The position numbers were made by a program, and so were the translations under genes. Below the pieces are notes generated by a model. It was not told the origin of the DNA and ran no database searches. It worked only from the letters and a program-made list of their open reading frames with translations. From Macrobrachium rosenbergii (lineage: Eukaryota > Arthropoda > Malacostraca > Decapoda > Palaemonidae), in assembly GCF_040412425.1 (NCBI RefSeq), contig NC_089768.1:5503501-5567500 (forward strand): DNA of 64,000 nucleotides, in the 5' to 3' direction. Within the stretch, counting starts at the first letter, position 1. The number at the start of each line of letters is the position of its first letter. Below are positions 27,341-40,184 of the stretch, piece by piece.

Positions 27341-28794
27341 ATTTCGCCCAGCGCACATTTGAAAAACATTAAAGTTCACGGCCCTAGAGAAATTTACAGA
27401 GACTGAGCAGTGACGGCGCTAAAACTAACTCTCAATTTAACAGCGCAAATAATCTCAAGACGGTCTTCAGCACTAGAAACACCAATACAACATCAACACT
27501 GTAGCAGAAGGGAAACGAAGCAGAACGAAATATTCCAAGAAGCAGTGAATCTTTTTGCGTCGATCGGAATGAAAAATTGACAGCGGTAAATCTCTGCCTA
27601 GTTTGAAACTTCCGAACATTCGCATAAGATCAACCAGAAATTCAGTTTAATAATTATATATGACCATAATAAGAACAATAGTAATAATCACGGCATAGAA
27701 CAGCGGTGATTTTTATAAGAAAACGAAATTTACGAAAGAAAGAATCAGCAACTCGCCCTATACTACGCCGATCGCAGAAGCGGAGAAGACGAAAACAAAC
27801 TGTGTTGGCGGACGTATGAAAGTCGCTAATATCTACGTCAGTTCAGTGAACTTTTCTATCGTCTACGGACTTAAATACACGAAATTCCCAAAATTTTTGG
27901 TCGCTAAAAGGAGACTTAGCGAAAAGTAGCGGTAGCAGAGCAGTGACGACGACGGCGACGAATGAGAGCGGAAGACGGCGACGAAAGAGAGTGAAGAATT
28001 CGAACGGCGATAAAGTTTAGAAGTCAACGCGTTGATAACCGACTCTCGAAAGGGAAGTGACGCTTCAATCAACAATTTGGAAGGATTCCAAATTTTTTCT
28101 TCGCCAAATTCAGCAAGTACGGACTGCAAGTCGGCCGAGCTGTGCCGAATTATCGCTGGATGCTAACGACAAATTGCGCTCAAGTGCAATCAGCGCGATC
28201 TTCAAGTGCAAGGCGACACGAAGCTAATTGAATAGTAAACATTCATTCCTAGTATCGGGGAATTATCAGGAGAATTTTTTTTTTCTGTGAATAATTAAAT
28301 TTTTTTTTGTGTGCGTGAAATTTTATATAATTATTTTTCCCTGCAGTGCGCAAATAATTTTTTTTAAACATAAATGATTTAAGTAAATTATTTTTCTTTT
28401 GAATAATATTCTGAATAATATTTCCTTATTGTTGTACGAAGGAAATAATTTTTTCTTTCATGTTTAGTAATTTTTTTTACGAAATAGAAATTTTCGTTCA
28501 CCTGGTGATAGAGACAATTCTGTTTAAATAATTCTATCATAATAAATTTTATTGTTAAACACTTGGCGCAGCATTTTGCAGTGGAACCCAAACAATTGTA
28601 TACATAAGACTAATATCAGACTTTTTCAGATTGAGAGAGTCCTATGAAGGAATGAGTTAGGAAAAATTTGAATTTTTTGTATAGAGGGATACAGTCAACT
28701 CAGCAAACATGCAATTGAAGTAAGTACCTGATTCTCAAATTTATTTTTTTTCAATTTTTCATTCTTGGAATCATTGAATATTTTATGAATTAAT
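27341..28794 (+). other. Long 5' leader of the LTR element
   Basis: About 1.45 kb between the primer-binding site and the gag ATG. It is A-rich then T-rich and has no long frame. It would hold packaging signals and the donor splice site for an env mRNA, but I cannot locate these. Confidence 0.55.
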
Positions 28795-30199
28795 ATGAAT
28801 AACACTTTGGACGAAGTTATCGCCCGACTGCAACAGACAAGAAGCGAAGACCAGACTCCATATAACCTAAGACCTGTACCTGAACGACTTTCTAGACCAA
28901 TTGATCCTAGTAATACTAGACCCAGACGTTCTCGTAGTCAAGGTCCCCCACTTAGTTTACCGAGTGCGCCTAACCCTTCAGTTGTAACCACTAACCCAAT
29001 AACTTCCATTGTACCTAGAAATCCCAACATGGCGCAAGCCGCCGTAATAACCCAAGCCACTAGATTTTGTGGAACGGTAGACCCAAGTAATGTAGATAAA
29101 AGTAGATTAGAAGAATATGGTGTAAATCGATGGATAGCAGACACAGAAAGCAGAATTTCAGCTGCTGGTATCACAGATGAGAGAAAGAAAATAGATGAAG
29201 CACTCTTGTATGTTAGTATGGAACATGGTGATGCACATACAGTTCTGCATTCAGTACTTTTAGGAATATTACTCTGTTTAACGAATTCAAGAAACAGTGC
29301 TTACAATTTTGGCAACCAGAAGCACAGAAAGATCCATGGTATAACATAGAACTTTCCATCATCAGAAATATGAGGGTAATCACTTAGTTTTAGCCACTAG
29401 AGTAGAAGAAGCTATAGATAGAGTGACGACAGATATGAAAGCTGTAGGAATTGTTGTTGGAAGGAAGGATGAATTTGATGATGATGAAACAGATTTAGCT
29501 AGTATATCCAAGGTACTTAGATATATGTCATTAGGGCCAATCTACGATGCTTTGGGTAAGGAAGAAAGAGTAGCCTTAAAGAAGTACTGTGATAGGAAGC
29601 CAAATGATGGAATTGTACAAACCTTGATGTACATAGAAAGGAAAGTAAAACAGAATTCATCAAGTAGTAGTGCAGATTTTACGGGAACCGTAGCTAGTGG
29701 AAACCCAAGAAATAATAGCAATCAGTCCAATAGAAACCAATCAGGGCAAGCTAGGTCTAGGTATCAGGGAAATAGAAATTTGTTTGATAGAAATGGTGGG
29801 AACAACAATAGGAGATTTAATCAATCAAATAGAAACAATCAAGGTAGGCCGCCAAACAGAGGTAACAATGGGAATACCACTGGAACTAATGGAAATAACA
29901 GTGGAAATAACAGGACTCCTGGACAGAGGGGAGCTAGTCAAGGCCAAAATTCAGGGAATGATAGGCCACAGTTCAATAGGCAGAGACAAAGTTGTGGAAA
30001 TTGTGGTTATAACAACCATACAACACAGAATTGTAGAAGAAACAAATGGTGTTCGAATTGCAATAAGACAGGACATTTGATCCAAAACTGTTGGTACAAC
30101 AAACAGGGAAATTCTCAGGGGTCTCAAAATAACCAAAGTACTCAGCCTAATATCCAAAATACCTCCCCCAGTAACCCAAATCAAGGGGATTCTCAGTGA
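28795..30199 (+). pseudogene. gag: gag (capsid/nucleocapsid), two frame breaks
   Basis: The start ATG at 28795 opens a frame encoding an N-terminal TPYNLRP segment, a proline/arginine-rich stretch and the beginning of a capsid-like domain. The frame shifts by -1 near 29260 and again near 29372. The last part (about 29375-30199) holds an Asn/Gly/Arg-rich region and two CCHC zinc knuckles, CGNCGYNNHTTQNC and CSNCNKTGHLIQNC, with the exact C-x2-C-x4-H-x4-C spacing of retroviral nucleocapsid. It ends at a UGA at 30197-30199. The product would assemble the particle and bind genomic RNA. The pol frame continues directly after the stop codon. Confidence 0.85.
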
Positions 30200-30205
30200 C
30201 AATCA
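30197..30205 (+). promoter_or_regulatory. Stop-codon readthrough signal between gag and pol
   Basis: TGA is followed immediately by CAA TCA, which satisfies the stop-CAR-YYA context known from tobamovirus-type readthrough. The protease frame is the same as the nucleocapsid frame and has no ATG close to the junction. Suppression of this stop would give a Gag-Pol fusion. The motif is visible; its activity is inferred. Confidence 0.65.
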
Positions 30206-31365
30206 CAGAGAGTGCAGCAGAAAGGTCCATCCTTACAGAAAGAAATAGTGACAGTGAATAAGGATGTGTCCCCAACAGACATTACTCGAAGTAATGAAAT
30301 AGTGTTTTCTGTAAAGAATTTTAATACGTGTCAGGAAGAGTTGCCTATCATACAAGTACACTTAGAAGGTGTACTGAGTTCCATATTGTTGGATACAGGC
30401 AGTACTGTAAGTATCATAGATAAAGGCACTTTAATAAAACATATAGGTTGTGAGCTTTCCCAAATGAGAGAATCCTATAGGACCATAAAGGGATCGCTGG
30501 AAAGCAAATAAGGGCTATAGGCAATGTCAATTTAGAGATAGAAATTCTAAATAAGAAATACAGGGAAGAGTTTGTGGTGTTGGAAGAGAAATATTTTCCA
30601 GCTCAAGCTCTATTTTCCTTCCAGGCTATGAAAAGATGTGGAATTACACTAGATTGTAGCAATGGAAGAGTAACTATCAAGGAAATTGATAGAGGAAATG
30701 TTTGCTCTCTTGAAGAAGAGGAACAGTTTCAGATAAACTTGATCACTTTACCTGAGACAGCCTCATCTGAAGAAGTAGACATCCAACAGATAGAAATAGA
30801 ATTTAATGCTAACCCGGGTAGGACAGTGTGTAGAAATTCAATGATAGAAGAAATAGGAGAAGATAGACAAACTACTTTTAAAAGCCTAGAAGCCACTCAG
30901 GAGGAATTCTCAGATAGCAGGTATGAACCTGATAACTCAAGTGCACGACAAGTAGATACCTCCGAAGAACTTAGTTCTTTTTCCCAACCTGACGATCCTG
31001 ACACGCTAATAGATTGTAGTCACTTAATAATAAGAGAAGATACGGAAGAGAAGTATCTCAATGAGGTGTTGCTGTTAGGCAACCTGAAAATGACAGAGCT
31101 AGGTTCTGTGATACTACAAGATGAAAGTTCAGATGATACTGATGTCTGTTACACTGCCGATGCACAGAATGCAGAAGAGATCTGCTTAGTTAGTACTGCC
31201 GATGATAATCTTGTAAAACTCAAATTAAACAATAGCGTTATACTGCATCCACAAGGTCTGACAAAGGTTTGTCTTAGAATTGTAACAGATAAAAACCTAG
31301 GTGATACAGATGTGTTATTAGTTAATGAAGACTTACCAGACTTTGTGAAAATGGACAATTCCTAG
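30200..31365 (+). pseudogene. pol: pol N-terminal part: aspartic protease and acidic spacer
   Basis: In frame with gag after the UGA. A retropepsin-type active site, LLDTGSTVSIID, lies at about 30386-30421. The frame breaks near 30488 (stop at 30509) and continues in the -1 frame with the rest of the protease (AIGNVNLEIEIL, then GITLDCSNGRVTI). This is followed by an acidic spacer of about 200 residues, and the frame stops at 31363. A further -1 change near 31347 links it to the RT frame. The protease would process Gag and Pol. The spacer between protease and RT is long and I recognise no domain in it. Confidence 0.8.
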
Positions 31366-31397
31366 TAAGACTTAATGGTGGAAATTGTACGACTTAT

Positions 31398-34034
31398 GTG
31401 TATAATTATTCTGACAAGAGACTAGAATTGCATGCCGGCATAGAATTCTGTAAGGGAATTGTGATTACTAACCCTTTACTAACCCTAAGTGAAAAAGCAT
31501 TTGTCTCTGTAGCTGACACAAGAGTTAAATTAGAAGGGGAAGTAAATAATACAGATTTTCCTCATTGTAGGGACAGGTTAATACAGATATTAGAGAAACA
31601 TAGGAGTGTTGTAGCAGTAACAGGAGATAAGTTAGGAAGGACAGATGTCCTGCAGCACAAAATAGTCATAGAAGATGGTGCTAGACCTTTTTATATACCT
31701 AACTACAAACTTCCAATAAGTCAAAGACCCATTGTAGACGAGATGGTTGAAGAGATGAAGGAAGATGGAGTTGTAATACCTTCTCAGTCACCTTATAATT
31801 CACCTTTACTGCTAGTTCCAAAGAAAGACGGTACATGGAGGATGGTAATTGATTACCGTAAATTGAATTCCCACACCATCCCTGATCGAATGCCAATGCC
31901 AGTCATTAATGACATGTTAGCGCAATTAGGAGGTGCCAAGGTTTTTTCTAGCCTCGATCTACTGAGTGGATATTGGCAAGTTCCTCTTGATGAAGAATCC
32001 AAGCATCTCACGGCATTCAGTACTCATAAAGAACATTTGCAATTTGAGGTAATGCCGTTTGGTCTTACTTCAGCTCCTTTAACGTTTGTACGTTTAATGC
32101 TGCAAATCTTGGGAGATGTTGAAGACGTATCGGTTTATCTTGATGATGTAATAATTGCTAGTAAGGATGTAGAGAGTCATTTCAAGACAATAGAATTAGT
32201 ATTAGATAGGCTCAGAAAGGCCGGTTTAAAGGTAAAAATTAAGAAATGTCAGTTTCTGAAGAAATCTCTAGAATATCTAGGACATGTTATCAGTGAACAT
32301 GGTTTGAAAATGCAAGAAGGAAAGATTAAGGCTATTGTAGACTATCCAGCCCCAAGAAATTTGAAGGCACTAAGAAGATTCCTAGGTATGGTAGGGTATT
32401 ATCGACCTTTCATAAAGGGATTTGCTACCATAGCAAAACCATTAACTGAGTTAACTAGGAAAGATGCTAACTATGAGTGGAAAGATGAACAGGAAGCAGC
32501 GTTCAAAACACTAAAGGATATGTTGATAACAGATCCTATCCTAGTTTATCCAGACTTCGAGAAGGAATTCTACTTAGCCTGTGATGCTTCAAGTACAGGA
32601 CTGGGTGCTGTCTTGATGCAAAAGGATAAAACAAGGATGAGGACTGTATACTATGCCAGTAGAGTTTTGAATACAGCTGAAAGAAATTACAGTACAACAG
32701 AAAGGGAATGTTTGGCATTAGTCTGGGGATTACAGAAATTTAGACACATTTTGCTAGGACATAAAATTAATGTTCTTACAGATCATAAACCCATTTGTGA
32801 TCTTTTCAAGAAAAGGGCTTTTACCAATAATATGAAGTTCAATAGATGGTTCGTTAGCGTATTAGAATTTGCCCCAGAATTTAGATACATACCTGGTAGA
32901 TATAACACATTAGCTGACGCCTTATCTAGATCACAAGAAGAGGACGAGAAACAAATTACCACTCATAATTTCGCCTTCAGTTGTCAAATCACAGACTTAG
33001 ATTTAGACAAAGTTCGTCAGGAACAACAAAAGGATTCTAGAATAAAGGAAGTAATTGGTAACCTCTTGCAAGGTGAGAAAAATTCAGAGTTTCAATTGAT
33101 AGATGGGTTATTGTACAAGACTTCAGACGAACCAAATGCTTGTTCACGTTTGTACATTCCTAATACACTAATACAAGACGTTTTAGAACTAACCCATTCA
33201 TACAAGTTATCAGGACATCCTGGAATTAAGAAAACATGTAGAACAATCACTAGAAACTATTTTTGGCCTCGATGTAGTGAAGATGCTACTCGGTTTGTTC
33301 AGAATTGTACCCTATGTAATATACATAAGGGGAATGTCAACGTCAAGGCTCCTCTGGAAATGTATCCTTCAGAATTAAATCCTTTTCAAGAAGTCACAAT
33401 GGATTTCTTAGGTCCATTCCCGAACACCATCAGAGGAAATAAACAGATTTTAGTTTTCATTGACTATTTGACCAGATACGTAGAAATTGTTCCAACTAGA
33501 AACAGAGAAGCATCAACGGTGGCAGAAGCCTTTAAGTCTAGAATTATAACCAGACATTCATGTCCTCAAGTTTTGCTCTCAGACAATGCTGCTGAATTTA
33601 CTAGTGACATTCTAACAAAATTGTGTGACTTTTATGAAATACAGAAATGTCAAATAACAGCATATAAGCCAAGCTCAAATGGAGCAGTAGAAAGAACAAA
33701 TCGCAAGATAAAGGATGTTCTGAAAACATTGGTAACCCCTAGCACTGAAGACTGGGACTTGACTCTCGAAGACATACAATTTACTCTAAACAACACAGTA
33801 AATGAATCAATAGGAGAAACTCCTCATTTCCTATTGTATGGCTACCAAAAGAGAATGCCAAATTCACTTTTGGATGATGCCACACCACCCAGACGTACGT
33901 ACAACTACGAGGACTATATTGCTTGGAAGACAAGACGTACGTACGAGACCGTTAAAGTCACCAGGGCTAGATTAAAGGAGTTACATAAAAATCTAGTAAG
34001 TATTACAATAACAGATCCACCATACCCTCGTTAA
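31398..34034 (+). CDS. pol: pol: reverse transcriptase, RNase H and integrase
   Basis: An 878-codon open frame. It is counted from a GTG, but the real protein is a Gag-Pol part with no start of its own. RT: IDYRKLNS near residue 150, VMPFGLTSAP near 220 and the catalytic YLDD at 247-250. RNase H: CDASSTGLGAVL near 393, TERECLAL near 435 and LTDHKPI near 460, giving the three acidic residues. Integrase: an HHCC zinc domain (LTH, GHPG, NCTLC; about 597-640) and a DDE core with Asp in TMDFLG (about 667), Asp in LLSDNAAEF (about 728) and Glu in GAVERTNR (about 764). All catalytic residues are present. The usual DNG of the second integrase motif is DNA here. The frame leaves the integrase tail near 34020. 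Confidence 0.93.
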   Translation: MYNYSDKRLELHAGIEFCKGIVITNPLLTLSEKAFVSVADTRVKLEGEVNNTDFPHCRDRLIQILEKHRSVVAVTGDKLGRTDVLQHKIVIEDGARPFYIPNYKLPISQRPIVDEMVEEMKEDGVVIPSQSPYNSPLLLVPKKDGTWRMVIDYRKLNSHTIPDRMPMPVINDMLAQLGGAKVFSSLDLLSGYWQVPLDEESKHLTAFSTHKEHLQFEVMPFGLTSAPLTFVRLMLQILGDVEDVSVYLDDVIIASKDVESHFKTIELVLDRLRKAGLKVKIKKCQFLKKSLEYLGHVISEHGLKMQEGKIKAIVDYPAPRNLKALRRFLGMVGYYRPFIKGFATIAKPLTELTRKDANYEWKDEQEAAFKTLKDMLITDPILVYPDFEKEFYLACDASSTGLGAVLMQKDKTRMRTVYYASRVLNTAERNYSTTERECLALVWGLQKFRHILLGHKINVLTDHKPICDLFKKRAFTNNMKFNRWFVSVLEFAPEFRYIPGRYNTLADALSRSQEEDEKQITTHNFAFSCQITDLDLDKVRQEQQKDSRIKEVIGNLLQGEKNSEFQLIDGLLYKTSDEPNACSRLYIPNTLIQDVLELTHSYKLSGHPGIKKTCRTITRNYFWPRCSEDATRFVQNCTLCNIHKGNVNVKAPLEMYPSELNPFQEVTMDFLGPFPNTIRGNKQILVFIDYLTRYVEIVPTRNREASTVAEAFKSRIITRHSCPQVLLSDNAAEFTSDILTKLCDFYEIQKCQITAYKPSSNGAVERTNRKIKDVLKTLVTPSTEDWDLTLEDIQFTLNNTVNESIGETPHFLLYGYQKRMPNSLLDDATPPRRTYNYEDYIAWKTRRTYETVKVTRARLKELHKNLVSITITDPPYPR

Positions 34035-34324
34035 AGGTAGGACAACAAGTTTATGTACTCAATCATGTTCTTGAAGGACCTAATATTAAAGTATCACCAA
34101 AATTTCGAGGTCCATATAGAGTTTTAGAAATTTTGAAGTTGAATAAATTCAAGTTAATGCATGAAATTACCTTGAAAGAATCCATTGTACATTGGAACCA
34201 CATTAAAGTAGTTCATTCAGAACCTTGGTCGTCTACCCAGTTAAAGGATTTGTCCAATAAAGATAAGATAGATAATAAAATAGAATCTTCAATGACCCCA
34301 AGGTATAATTTGAGAAGAAGGTAA
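34020..34324 (+). pseudogene. pol: Integrase C-terminal (GPY/F-like) module, frame-shifted
   Basis: After a -1 change near 34020 the next frame encodes VGQQVYVLNH, then the GPY/F-type KFRGPYRVLEIL and VHWNHIKVVHSEPW. It ends PRYNLRRR just before a stop at 34322. This is the usual DNA-binding tail of Ty3/Gypsy integrase. The YNLR tetrapeptide also occurs at the Gag N-terminus. The break separates it from the catalytic core in the sequence as given. Confidence 0.8.
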
Positions 34325-34369
34325 TGGCAAGTGCAATGGTAAACAAATGTAGTCGATAAGATTTTTACT

Positions 34370-34395
34370 GCTTGATAACATTATTTCAGCAAATG
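34370..34395 (+). promoter_or_regulatory. Candidate 3' splice site and env start codon
   Basis: TTATTTCAG at 34381-34389 is a good acceptor, with a TGATAAC branch-like motif about 10 bases upstream. The first env ATG lies three bases downstream at 34393. In errantiviruses env is translated from a spliced mRNA, so this fits, but the donor is not identified. Confidence 0.4.
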
Positions 34396-35910
34396 GATTG
34401 TATGGTGGTTGGCAGTGAGTCAAATTGTGAACTCACTCGTACAACTAAGAAAGGAGCCATCATCAAGGAACATGGCAAGGTTAAGATGATACAGGACCTA
34501 GCCATTGTTAAGATCCAGACGGACTCCATTATCGATCAGAGAGAGCAGTTAGTCCAGCTGAGCAATCAGATACAGGATTACAAAGTGTCCAAGATAGAAA
34601 TTTGTACGACATGCTCTCCAAGTTGCAGAGGGACATCGATAGTGTTATGCCAAGGAAAGTAGTAAAGCGATCACTCATACCCTTTATAGGCGTCGCTTTA
34701 CACAATCTCTTTGGAGTGGCGACCGATGGTAATGTTGAAAGGCTAAAGGAAAGAGTGGCACAACTTGAAAATTGGGCTTCTGAGCAGGGTACTGTCTATA
34801 ATAAAGTAATAGGAAATGTCAATCAAAATCAGAAAATGATCACAGTGCTGAAAGAATTTGTGAATAGTGCCCTCCATAATGTTTCATCAGAAATTGCTAG
34901 AATCCATCAAACAGAAATGATGGAGCAACTGCTCATAGAAACAAGTAATTTCCTTCTGGAATACAAGGAATTACTCAATGCAATCATGATGGCAGGTAAA
35001 ACCTGCTGTCGCCTTTTCTGATAACCCCTAGTGAAATTGAAGCCATTATTCAGAAATGTGTTGTGAACAATCACTTGAAGCCACTAGTAGAAAATATAGT
35101 GGACTATTATGGCCTGATCACAGTGAAAGTGATAGCCAATCAAATTATACTAGTGATCCCTTTCAACAATCCAGACGTCAACTCATTGATGTCAGTCTAT
35201 CCATTCCCAATGGTAGTAGATAATAAGTCCATTGTACTAGAAGGAACAGTTCGACACTTTGCCTTGCAGCATGATTCTTTCCTAGTGACTGAAATTCCCG
35301 AACATGAGTTCAGGAATGTGTCATGCTTAATGATGGTGTATATGTTTGTAACATTGTGAATTTCTATGAACCCTTGAATGCTCTTCATTGCCTAGATGAT
35401 CTTGTAAACAACAAGAATGGTAAGAACCATTGTAAATATATACCGTTTACAGAAACTTTCAAGGCTCAAATCATTGATGATGAAATTTTTGTGTTCTCAG
35501 CAAACAGATTGAATGCTAAGATTGACTGTAAGTTAAACAAAACAGAAGTAGTTTTCATTAACGTACACTCATTTTCATCTGCTTGTGAACTGGTCATTTT
35601 ACATAATTTGTATTACAAACCTACAGTCTTCACGACATACAGTTTGAATTTCAGTAAAAGTGTACATCAGTTTGCAGTTATTAACGAATTTCAACTTTCA
35701 GAACTGGAGTTGGAGACATTCACAAAGCTAGAAGAGGTTCATACTTTCTTTCATACATATAAGACCGAGATTTCTCCTATCATGTCATTCATAAATGTCA
35801 TTCTTTTGGTACTGTTTGCTTTCATTTCTTTTATAATTGTTAGGAAATTGATATTGAATAAGCTTACCATAATTAAGGACATGATGGACAGAATCCTTCC
35901 TAGAGAGTGA
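34393..35910 (+). pseudogene. env: env: F-type fusion glycoprotein, three frame breaks
   Basis: Four overlapping pieces in successive -1 frames (breaks near 34605, 35000 and 35310) form one envelope-like coding region. Key parts are a basic cleavage-like RKVVKR at 34653-34670, a following hydrophobic SLIPFIGVALHNLFG segment like an F-type fusion peptide, and then a heptad-like helical region. A cysteine-containing ectodomain follows, with one membrane segment at about 35791-35845 and a short basic tail ending at 35910. This arrangement is that of baculovirus-F/errantivirus fusion proteins, which act at the membrane. No clear signal peptide is visible after the ATG at 34393. As sequenced it cannot give a full-length product. 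Confidence 0.75.
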
Positions 35911-36219
35911 TAGCGTTTACCATTGACTTGCACTTGAACATTTGATGATTGATTTTTTTTTATTTTACAATTTATGATTGATAACCAGAGTAATAGGCAT
36001 TTGATATATTTACTTTGCCATAATTTTTCTGCATTTAGTTTGAGTATTTGATATGTAATTCATGCTTGTGTTGTTTGTGTTAGCACTATGATGCATTATA
36101 ATATTTCTTGCATTTATTGCTTGTTAGTAGAAATTATTGAAATTGAAGTAATTGACTATAGTCAAGTTGAGTTGGTTATCTACTTGCATTGTAGTCAATG
36201 CAGGTAGGTGACCGAGTGA
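35911..36219 (+). other. 3' untranslated region of the LTR element
   Basis: T-rich 309 bp between the env stop and the 3' LTR. The last bases before the LTR (GCAGGTAGGTGACCGAGTGA) are only partly purine, so the polypurine tract is weak or displaced. Confidence 0.5.
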
Positions 36220-37462
<1,243 letters not shown>

Positions 37463-40184
37463 AAAGCCACCTCTCCCCTCTTAAAGTGCAAATAAGCACC
37501 ATGCTAATGCAATCCACATATTCTATTAACATAAAGGTAGGCATGTGAACAACACCGCTGACTAACAAAAACAGGTTATGGGAAAACATTGCCCCTTCAT
37601 GGAAGAATCTCTCATTCCTCACCCCTTAAAAATAATCTCTTAATTCTCCCCATTGACCTAGTGACTGCCTGAGCCTCTCTTTCAAGTACCGCCTTCCAAG
37701 AAGCCAAATCCCAGCCAGAGGCATAGATGAGCCAGCAAATGGGATTAATTCCAAAAGAGAAAGCAACCGGCCCTTAACAACAGAATCACCATGTGGCCAG
37801 GGCACACTGCATGGCATACCGCATGGCGAAAGCATGGAAAGCATAGAAAATGCCTGACCCTGGACTCCAGACACTTGTCCCTTGCCTCATCCTCTCCGCC
37901 CTGATTTTCCTACGTGGCTGCTTTGAGCCTAAATCTTCCTTTGTGGTGAAGCCCCTTAATTCATTCCTTCCATGCTGGCAGTGAAGACAAGGTCCCCTGT
38001 CTCCTACGGAAAGGTAATGTACCCAAATTGAGGTTTTGAATCAGTCACAACCCTATTATTCTTCTACTGAATTTATTTTCTTTCTAAAGTGCAATCTTTT
38101 CACGAGACCTGATTTGTTTAGTGCAGTTATTCCAGTTAACGTTCATTCCAGTGACTAGAATCGAGTTGCTATGGCACCTTATATGCAAACCTCTCGATTC
38201 CGTGATTCGCTACTTAAATCTGTGTGGGTAACCTATGCATTTTTGTTTGCAGATGGAGTTGCTAGCCGTGGAATCATCTGTTCACCCCTGTGCTTGTGCC
38301 ATGGTTACAACCCCCGCCCCTCACCCAACGGTGTTCTACAAAGTGGATTTTCTCCTATTTCTGTTATGTGTGCATTAACGTAATTTTAGTCATCTGACAG
38401 CAATCTGCTTTCCTGTCTAGTTTTGCAAATTCCCCTTTCTTCTGATTTAATTTGTTAACGTAAATAAAAGTGATTTTAAACGAACTCCAAGTGTTTATCT
38501 AAACTCTCCCCATTGAAGTAAAGCCTTCAGCTTAAAATGTTTCTTTACGTTGGTTACCTGATTCTACACCTGCAGTCAGAACTGAACCCACGTGGTAAGT
38601 TCCCCATTCTTCCCCAGTAAACTCTAACAATATATTGTAATATCAGCTACTTAAGTTTTTATCTTGTGTCTCCTTTGATGTAAACATCTGTTTATTAATT
38701 ACTGTTCAATGTTTCATTAGTTCATTTGAGCCTCGAATTCTTGGTTAGAGTTTTGTTTTGTTGTGCTTCTCCCACCGAAGGTTGTCATTTGTTAATTGGT
38801 ACTCCGCCCATGAAACGTTCTCTTTATTTTCATGTATGAGTGTTTCGTTTGGTTTGGTCTTCTGCCTCCTGCCACGTTGGACTGTTTAAGAGGCGATTTA
38901 CATATTTTCGTCTGGATTGACAGGAGATGGCGTTCAGCTCTCCTGTAGAGAAGATCTCGTCTTTTTTCACGGCTCATTGTTCAGTGTGGTGATCACCACC
39001 CTGCAACATTGCTCTGCTGTATCTGGATGGACTTCTTGCTTCAAGTGAGCTTGTCTGCTTCTGATGCAACAATGTCATTGGATGCACAAACCTGACCCAA
39101 TTTGTAACCCACAGGAGTGCTCTCGTGCTTACAGGTGTACTGAGACCATTGTCATCGCCCACATCCTGAGATCTCATTTATTGTTATGGTGACACCTCCA
39201 GAATCTTCCTGCGAACAGCCATCGACTCGAGATCTTCTGAGGTCCATTAGGAGGCATTTTGATCATGAAGAGGAGTAAGCATCTGATTCTGTGCCTTCTT
39301 TGTATCCAATATAGACTCATTCACTTATGGTTGAGCATTAGTGTCCTGGGACGACCAATACGTCGCAGTGCCATCAATACCATCACTCATTTGATAAACT
39401 ACTTCACTGCGGAGATTATCGAACGTTTTTTGTCCAGTGTGGGGAATGTATCTGTGTAATGGCATATTGCTGTAAATATTGTGTTGAGTTAGGTTAAGGT
39501 TTTCCCCTCTTTCTTTCATCTCCCACTTATTATTGACTTAGCGTGTTAGTTTTTTTTTTTTTTTCTCCCTTCTCTTCAGCACCTTCCCACTAACTATTGT
39601 TTAAGTGAAGGTTAATTATGAGTTTGAATGGGAGTTGTAGGTGAACGTGTTCGTGCCCTCAGCCAATAATTCGAGGACGTGTACAAATGATTTATTGTAA
39701 TCTAGGCATTTACATTCAAGTTTTCAATTACCCCCTCAATAAAGTGTATTTTTTTGTCTATATTGCTGGTAACTCTTACTCTTTAGCTTGAAAGCTGCCG
39801 CAGTAAGGGCAAATTTTTTTGGAAGGCCCAGAAAGTGCCTGGAAATATTATTCAAACCTTAAAGGAAAAACAAGCTTTTTGATAAACCATCTTACCAGGA
39901 CAACAGAGTTTTTAACAATATATATATGAGGTTAGGTAATTAAACTTGTCTCATTTAACACTGGTAGTAAACAGTACTACCTGGTCTGCTAATTGGCCAC
40001 TGCTGCTCTAGAACATGTACCATGTTCTAACAGTGGAGGAGAAGCTTGAGGAGCTGAGAACACAATCAGGAAGCACTGGCCCCTAGAGGGAAGAGGAGCC
40101 TTCTCTAGGGGCCAAAAACAAATACATATGTCAGGCCAGTATTTATACTATGGAATGCTGATGTAGTAGTAGTAAGAAATCTTC
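37463..40184. other. Unassigned sequence
   Basis: No gene was recognised over 2.7 kb. A T-rich composition, AATAAA-type signals near 38462 and 39738, and a poly-T run at 39550-39565 recall retroelement non-coding DNA, but no LTR pair could be drawn. A short plus frame starting MVTPPESSCEQPSTRDLL near 39186 is unplaced. Confidence 0.4.

Noticed and set aside
29697..30080. 127-codon overlapping frame inside gag
   Set aside because: It is a shadow of the Asn/Gly-rich nucleocapsid coding region in another frame.
30485..30495. A_AAG_GGA heptamer at the protease frame break, a possible -1 slippery site
   Set aside because: A shift inside the protease domain makes little functional sense, seven other -1 breaks lack such a heptamer, and gag-pol is already joined by the readthrough stop. 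A one-base deletion is simpler.
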